In this document: positions 60,759 to 64,000 of the stretch, in pieces
Layout of the letters: the number at the start of each line of letters is the position of its first letter
Numbering within the stretch: the first letter of the stretch is position 1
Source: Peptococcaceae bacterium
GTDB taxonomy: Bacteria; Bacillota; Dehalobacteriia; UBA4068; UBA4997
Reading direction: 5' to 3'
Length of the DNA stretch: 64,000 nucleotides
NCBI GenBank assembly: GCA_022797295.1
Contig: JAAWKH010000002.1
Location: 1-64,000, forward strand
The notes under the pieces: model-generated
The model's database searches: none
Seen by the model: the letters and a program-made list of their open reading frames with translations, nothing else
What the model was told of the DNA's origin: nothing
Made by a program: the position numbers and the translations under genes

Positions 60759-61430
60759 TTATTCTGGCAGATTAAGTTCAGCGTAAGTTTTTATCAGGGT
60801 AAGGCTGGTTTGATATTCCTCGGCCAAGGCTTGCATTTCAGCAAGCGGCGATTTTTCATCATAGATAAAGACTAAAGGCATACCAAGCTTTAGCACGGTT
60901 TTAGCGGCGGTGCGGGAATCCTCAAAAACTGCCACCCGCTGTTTGGGCAGGCCGAAGCGTTGGCAGGCTTGCAGAAAAATGTCCGGTTGGTTTTTGCCGC
61001 TGCCAACCTCCGGCGTGGTCAGCAGAAAATCAAAAATGCTTTCCAGCTGTTGGCTGTGTAGCATAGTTTCCACCTGAGGCCGGTCAGTCATAGTGGCAAT
61101 GCACATTTTTTTGCCGTTCTGTTGCAGTGCTTTCAGCAGCTGGCGCACGCCTGGCAACAGGGGAATGTCCTGAGCGTAATGTGCGTCCATTTCCTGCTGA
61201 AGCTGGTCAAATATTTGCTGTGTGGTTAGCTGCGGAATAAACTGCTGAGCAAAAACCTCGGCTGCCTGCCAAAGGTCTGCGCTGGCCAGCAACTTTTCCA
61301 AATTGTTGGGCATTGGCACGCCGTTGGTTTGAAACAGGTTTATAGGTAAATCCCGCCAATATTGCATTGAGTCAACCAGGGTGCCGTCCATATCAAAAAT
61401 AACTGCGTCAATGTTTTGCCAATTCAGCAT
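60759..61430 (-). CDS. HAD superfamily phosphatase / phosphoglucomutase-like
   Basis: A 223-residue HAD hydrolase, subfamily I, of the beta-phosphoglucomutase/Gph group. Motif I is IFDMDGTLVDSM, motif II threonine is in IATMTDRP, motif III lysine in GSGKNQPDIF, and motif IV in VAVFEDSRTA. The substrate cannot be told from sequence. It is last in a minus-strand series with a nitroreductase and two membrane proteins, though 42 bp separate it from the nitroreductase gene. Confidence 0.88.
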   Translation of the reverse strand: MLNWQNIDAVIFDMDGTLVDSMQYWRDLPINLFQTNGVPMPNNLEKLLASADLWQAAEVFAQQFIPQLTTQQIFDQLQQEMDAHYAQDIPLLPGVRQLLKALQQNGKKMCIATMTDRPQVETMLHSQQLESIFDFLLTTPEVGSGKNQPDIFLQACQRFGLPKQRVAVFEDSRTAAKTVLKLGMPLVFIYDEKSPLAEMQALAEEYQTSLTLIKTYAELNLPE

Positions 61431-61472
61431 TTTTATTTGCTCCTTATCTTTTATATTTTTAAGGATTGTCCT

Positions 61473-62066
61473 TTATTCATTCAGCCATTCGGTCAGCTGT
61501 TCCATTGCCAGACGCGGCCGGGCCGGCGGATTTTCCGCGGCATAGCCTAAGGCCAGCGCAGCATAAAGCTCTCCTTCAGCGTTTAAAGCGGCGCAAAGCT
61601 CTGGATAAGCAAAATAGGTGTCGCAAATCCATAGGCTGCCAAGGCCAAGCTCAGTGGCGGCTAGTGTCATATTTTGCACAGCCGCGCCGATAGACTGGGC
61701 GTTGCAAATTTCAGCAACACGTTCATCTGTTGTTAAGCTAGCTTGCAGGCTTTGGCCAAGCGCGTTTATAATGAAGATAAGCACTGGCGCTTTTTGCATT
61801 ATGTGTAGGGTGTTATAAGCGCTGGCCAAATACGGCGCGCTTTCCGGTAACAAAGGCTGTTGGGCTTCTCTTTGCAGGCCATGCTCCATTGCCAGCAGCA
61901 ATCTTGCTTTGGCAGGCCCGGTGCAGACAATGAAACGCCAGGGTTGGCGGTTTTTGCTGGAGGGGGCTAAAACGCCGGCTTGCAGCACTTGCTCCACCAG
62001 CTCCCGTGGCACAGGTTTACTTTGATATTTGCGAATGCTGCGGCGGTTTTGGATAGCGTTTAGCAT
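61473..62066 (-). CDS. Nitroreductase family flavoprotein
   Basis: A 197-residue FMN-dependent oxidoreductase: FMN-binding RRSIRKYQSKPVP and LAPSSKNRQPWRFIV at the N-terminus, and LAATELGLGSLWICDTYFAY, then AALALGYA, near the C-terminus. It reduces nitro compounds, quinones or similar electrophiles; the natural substrate is unknown. It starts 7 bp after the upstream membrane-protein gene ends. Confidence 0.92.
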   Translation of the reverse strand: MLNAIQNRRSIRKYQSKPVPRELVEQVLQAGVLAPSSKNRQPWRFIVCTGPAKARLLLAMEHGLQREAQQPLLPESAPYLASAYNTLHIMQKAPVLIFIINALGQSLQASLTTDERVAEICNAQSIGAAVQNMTLAATELGLGSLWICDTYFAYPELCAALNAEGELYAALALGYAAENPPARPRLAMEQLTEWLNE

Positions 62067-62073
62067 TTTTTGG

Positions 62074-62628
62074 TCAGCTCGCTTTCTTGTGATTATCGTT
62101 TGGCTCGGTTGGGCAGGGAAAGGCGCAGATTGCTGCTAAATGCAGCCTGTCGTATATGTTCAGCTCACGCGAGCGGGCATAGATAATCGTAATTTTGTCG
62201 CCGGGCTTAAAATTGCCGCTGCACCGGCTGGGCGGAATATGAAAACCGGCGGGTTTGCTGTATTTAGGTCTTTTGCTGCTGGTTAAAGGCAGTGTATCGG
62301 CGATGCTGTAGTTATTTTTTTGTATTTTGGTAATGTAGCCGGTTTTTTCTGCGGTTTTGCCTTTGGCCAGTTCAGCCGTTGCTCGCCAGCAACGTATATA
62401 ATATAGACTGGCAAATATAAATAAGGCGGCCCAAAGGGCGGGAAAAATTAGGGCAAACAGGCTTTTTAGGCCAAATCTGCTCACTCCGTTTATAATTAAA
62501 TAGGTTGGGGCGGCGATTACCAGGCCAAAATAGATTAAAAGAAGCAGGAATTGCAGAATTGAAATAAACTGCTTTTGGCGGACGTAGGACTTGAAGCATC
62601 TGACATAAAAATCGTTAATATCATTCAT
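62074..62628 (-). CDS. Two-helix membrane protein, unknown
   Basis: 184 residues: two hydrophobic segments (FISILQFLLLLIYFGLVIAA; FALIFPALWAALFIFASLYYI), then a soluble domain with GYITKIQKNNYSIADT and FKPGDKITIIYARSRELNIYD. The latter pattern resembles small cell-surface DUF3592-type domains, but I do not assign it. It overlaps the upstream 106-residue gene by 8 bp, so the two are probably co-translated. Confidence 0.7.
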   Translation of the reverse strand: MNDINDFYVRCFKSYVRQKQFISILQFLLLLIYFGLVIAAPTYLIINGVSRFGLKSLFALIFPALWAALFIFASLYYIRCWRATAELAKGKTAEKTGYITKIQKNNYSIADTLPLTSSKRPKYSKPAGFHIPPSRCSGNFKPGDKITIIYARSRELNIYDRLHLAAICAFPCPTEPNDNHKKAS

Positions 62629-62941
62629 TAGGTTTGGCTCCGTTTGAGGCTTGTTTTTGCTGGGCAGCCGGCTTTTTTTGTTGGGGCAAGAACATTAACA
62701 CAAGCAAGCCAAGCAGCCAAACGGCAACATCTAGCATTTCATTTTGGCCGCGGGTGAACAGGCAAACGGCAATGCAAAGGCCGCCGGAGATGATGAAGCC
62801 AAACGCCATTGGGTAATGGGCGGTGATTTTGGGCGGGTGCTGGCAGCGGCAAAAAAGCTGTTGATAGCGATGAAATTGCCAAAGTATGTAAAGGCCTAGC
62901 AAAATGTTTACAACACCCAAAATAACTCCCAACCAGACCAC
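62621..62941 (-). CDS. Small three-helix membrane protein, unknown
   Basis: 106 residues with three hydrophobic segments (GVILGVVNILLGLYILW; FGFIISGGLCIAVCLF; VAVWLLGLLVLMFL) and a Lys/Gln-rich tail. The resemblance is to small Bacillota DUF3899/DUF3784-like membrane proteins, not strong enough to name. AAAGGAA lies right against the GTG at 62941, so the TTG at 62932 may be the real start. Confidence 0.65.
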   Translation of the reverse strand: MVWLGVILGVVNILLGLYILWQFHRYQQLFCRCQHPPKITAHYPMAFGFIISGGLCIAVCLFTRGQNEMLDVAVWLLGLLVLMFLPQQKKPAAQQKQASNGAKPNE

Positions 62942-62982
62942 TTCCTTTCTATTTATTTTATTGTAGCATAAAGCGATTTGTA

Positions 62983-63011
62983 TTGCAATATTTGGCGAGG
63001 CGGATTATAAT
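62983..63011 (+). promoter_or_regulatory. Promoter of the copper-amine-oxidase-domain gene
   Basis: TTGCAA (62983-62988), 17-bp spacer, TATAAT (63006-63011), 36 bp before the GTG start. Confidence 0.8.
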
Positions 63012-63046
63012 ATTAATGAAAGATTTTGGCATAGGATGGTGATATT

Positions 63047-64000
63047 GTGAGGAAGTTAATTGGAATGACGTTGATATTGGCCTGGCTTTTACTTCCAGCT
63101 TTGGCTTGGGCGGCTGATTTGGCTGGTGCAGAGGAGCAGAAAATGCCAGATTTTTTGGTGCGGATACCATTGCAGCCATATGATGAGCACTATGCCAATG
63201 ACGCTCCGTTTAATCAGCCCTTGGAGAAGCGGCTTACATATTACGTTAATGGAGAGGCCCGGCAGACGGAGCAGCCGCCGCTTTTGGAAAATGGTCAAAT
63301 TTTGCTGCCATTGCGTTTGGTTGCGGAGGCCTGCGGTGCGGCGGTTAGTTGGGATGAGGGCCAACAGCAGGCCAGCCTGAGTTTAAGCAGCCAAACGGCA
63401 AGCGTGCAGCTAGGGCAGTTGATAATGTTGGTGAATGGTGTGGACAAGCCTTTGCAAACTGCTCCAGTTTTGCAGGACGGCGTTTTATATCTGCCCTTGC
63501 GGGCGGTTGGCGAGGCTTTGGGTAAGCAGGTTAGCTGGCAAAAGCGTTTGGGGCAGGGCTTTGTTATTGTAGCAGATTCGGCTGCTGATTTTGCAGAGCG
63601 GTCGCAGTTTAATGCACTTTTGGCTCAAACTTATTTGGCTGAAAGCCTGACGGCCAGACAGGGCCGGCTTTTGGATGTTGGTCAGGCGATGATTTTGTGG
63701 CGGGACATCGAGGGTGTTTATTATCGTAACTGGGTAGCACTGAATGAAGCGGTGGCATGTCACGATTTTACCGGAGCGCAGCCGGAGGAGACGACGGCTT
63801 TGGCGGCTAAGTTGGGCTGTCGTTTTCAGTTTTACGATCCGCCGGCTCCGTATCCTGAGGCTTTGGTGGCAGTTTATGATGACGGCGATGCTAAAATTGT
63901 TTTCGACGTGCCTGTTTGGCACAGCTTTGATGCTTACATTTTGGGCGACTGTGTTTATATTACGGAACAAAGTAGTGTTGGTGAGCGTTTTTGGCGGGTA
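63047..64000 (+). CDS. Secreted copper-amine-oxidase N-terminal-domain protein, 3'-truncated
   Basis: The frame starts at GTG 63047 (AGGATGG upstream) and stays open to the window end, 318 codons. A signal peptide is evident (MRKLIGMTLILAWLLLPALA, then WAA). Two halves of the copper-amine-oxidase-like N-domain follow: LPLRLVAEACGAAVSWDEGQ and LPLRAVGEALGKQVSWQK, the SLH-like fold common in Bacillota surface proteins. Downstream sequence (residues about 185-318: YYRNWVALNEAVACHDF; ALVAVYDDGDAKIVF) is not recognised. The function of the full protein cannot be judged from this part. Confidence 0.88.
   Translation, partial: MRKLIGMTLILAWLLLPALAWAADLAGAEEQKMPDFLVRIPLQPYDEHYANDAPFNQPLEKRLTYYVNGEARQTEQPPLLENGQILLPLRLVAEACGAAVSWDEGQQQASLSLSSQTASVQLGQLIMLVNGVDKPLQTAPVLQDGVLYLPLRAVGEALGKQVSWQKRLGQGFVIVADSAADFAERSQFNALLAQTYLAESLTARQGRLLDVGQAMILWRDIEGVYYRNWVALNEAVACHDFTGAQPEETTALAAKLGCRFQFYDPPAPYPEALVAVYDDGDAKIVFDVPVWHSFDAYILGDCVYITEQSSVGERFWRV

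Noticed and set aside
1-64000. tRNA, rRNA, tmRNA, insertion sequences, prophage or a replication origin
   Set aside because: I looked for tRNA T-arm patterns, transposase motifs, integrase genes and DnaA-box clusters and saw none; this is an eye search, not a covariance scan.

Overview
The window reads as chromosomal DNA of a low-to-mid GC Bacillota (Firmicutes), most likely an anaerobic, spore-forming or formerly spore-forming clostridial lineage. The evidence is a sortase-anchored surface protein (monoderm wall), sporulation genes yqfC and yqfD, a yqzL homologue, the CIRCE-hrcA-grpE-dnaK-dnaJ-prmA operon, infC-rpmI-rplT, obg/nadD/yqeK/rsfS and mutS2. L27 lacks the N-terminal extension common in Bacillota and no prp gene lies between rplU and rpmA. 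A Peptococcaceae-like affiliation is a guess. TTG start codons are frequent. I see no rRNA, tRNA, CRISPR array, transposase or phage gene.

Layout. 1-5.5 kb: the 3' part of a giant adhesin with 12-residue repeats, a beta-helix, isopeptide pilin-type domains and an IPRTG anchor. 5.6-8.1 kb (minus): thrS and a small membrane protein. 8.2-10 kb: a split chromate transporter pair and a TPR protein. 10-12.6 kb (minus): queD-queE-queC-queF for preQ0/preQ1, preceded by a candidate preQ1-I riboswitch and terminator. 12.6-14.2 kb (minus): yqfC-yqfD. 14.4-20.1 kb: a methionine/one-carbon operon of a DUF1638 protein, a stand-alone MetH reactivation domain, a MetH lacking that domain, and a homocysteine methyltransferase/MTHFR fusion. 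20.1-24.5 kb (minus): a coiled-coil-extended signal peptidase I, an Xaa-Pro aminopeptidase, and a class B PBP whose Shine-Dalgarno sits in a 21-bp hairpin. 24.7-28.4 kb: rnhA, a WG-repeat protein and hemW. 28.4-34.4 kb: the heat-shock operon. 34.4-35.7 kb: an SAH/MTA deaminase.

35.8-39.4 kb is the main accessory region: a SUFU-DUF2185 protein, an Imm17-type membrane protein, a DUF4259 protein, an unknown protein and a protein with PD-(D/E)XK-like features, packed tightly and ending in the rplU promoter. The first three belong to polymorphic-toxin immunity families or look like them, but no toxin is visible. 39.4-47.7 kb: rplU with its leader, rpmA, a Vat-like acetyltransferase with a possible leader peptide, obgE, an unrecognised acidic membrane-anchored protein, nadD-yqeK-rsfS, a pyridoxamine kinase and a Ca2+/Na+ antiporter. 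47.7-49.4 kb: a small secreted protein, a DUF4180 gene remnant and degV. 49.4-51.7 kb: infC (ATT start, attenuator leader), rpmI, rplT and a SpoU-type methyltransferase. 51.8-60.6 kb: yqzL, pheS-pheT, a U32 peptidase and mutS2. 60.7-63 kb (minus): a HAD phosphatase, a nitroreductase and two small membrane proteins. The window ends inside a secreted copper-amine-oxidase-N-domain protein.

Most promising leads: the immunity-type island with its nuclease-like terminal gene, the DUF1638/MetH reactivation set, the coiled-coil signal peptidase, the hairpin over the PBP start and the preQ1 aptamer. These are family-level readings by eye; no database search was run.
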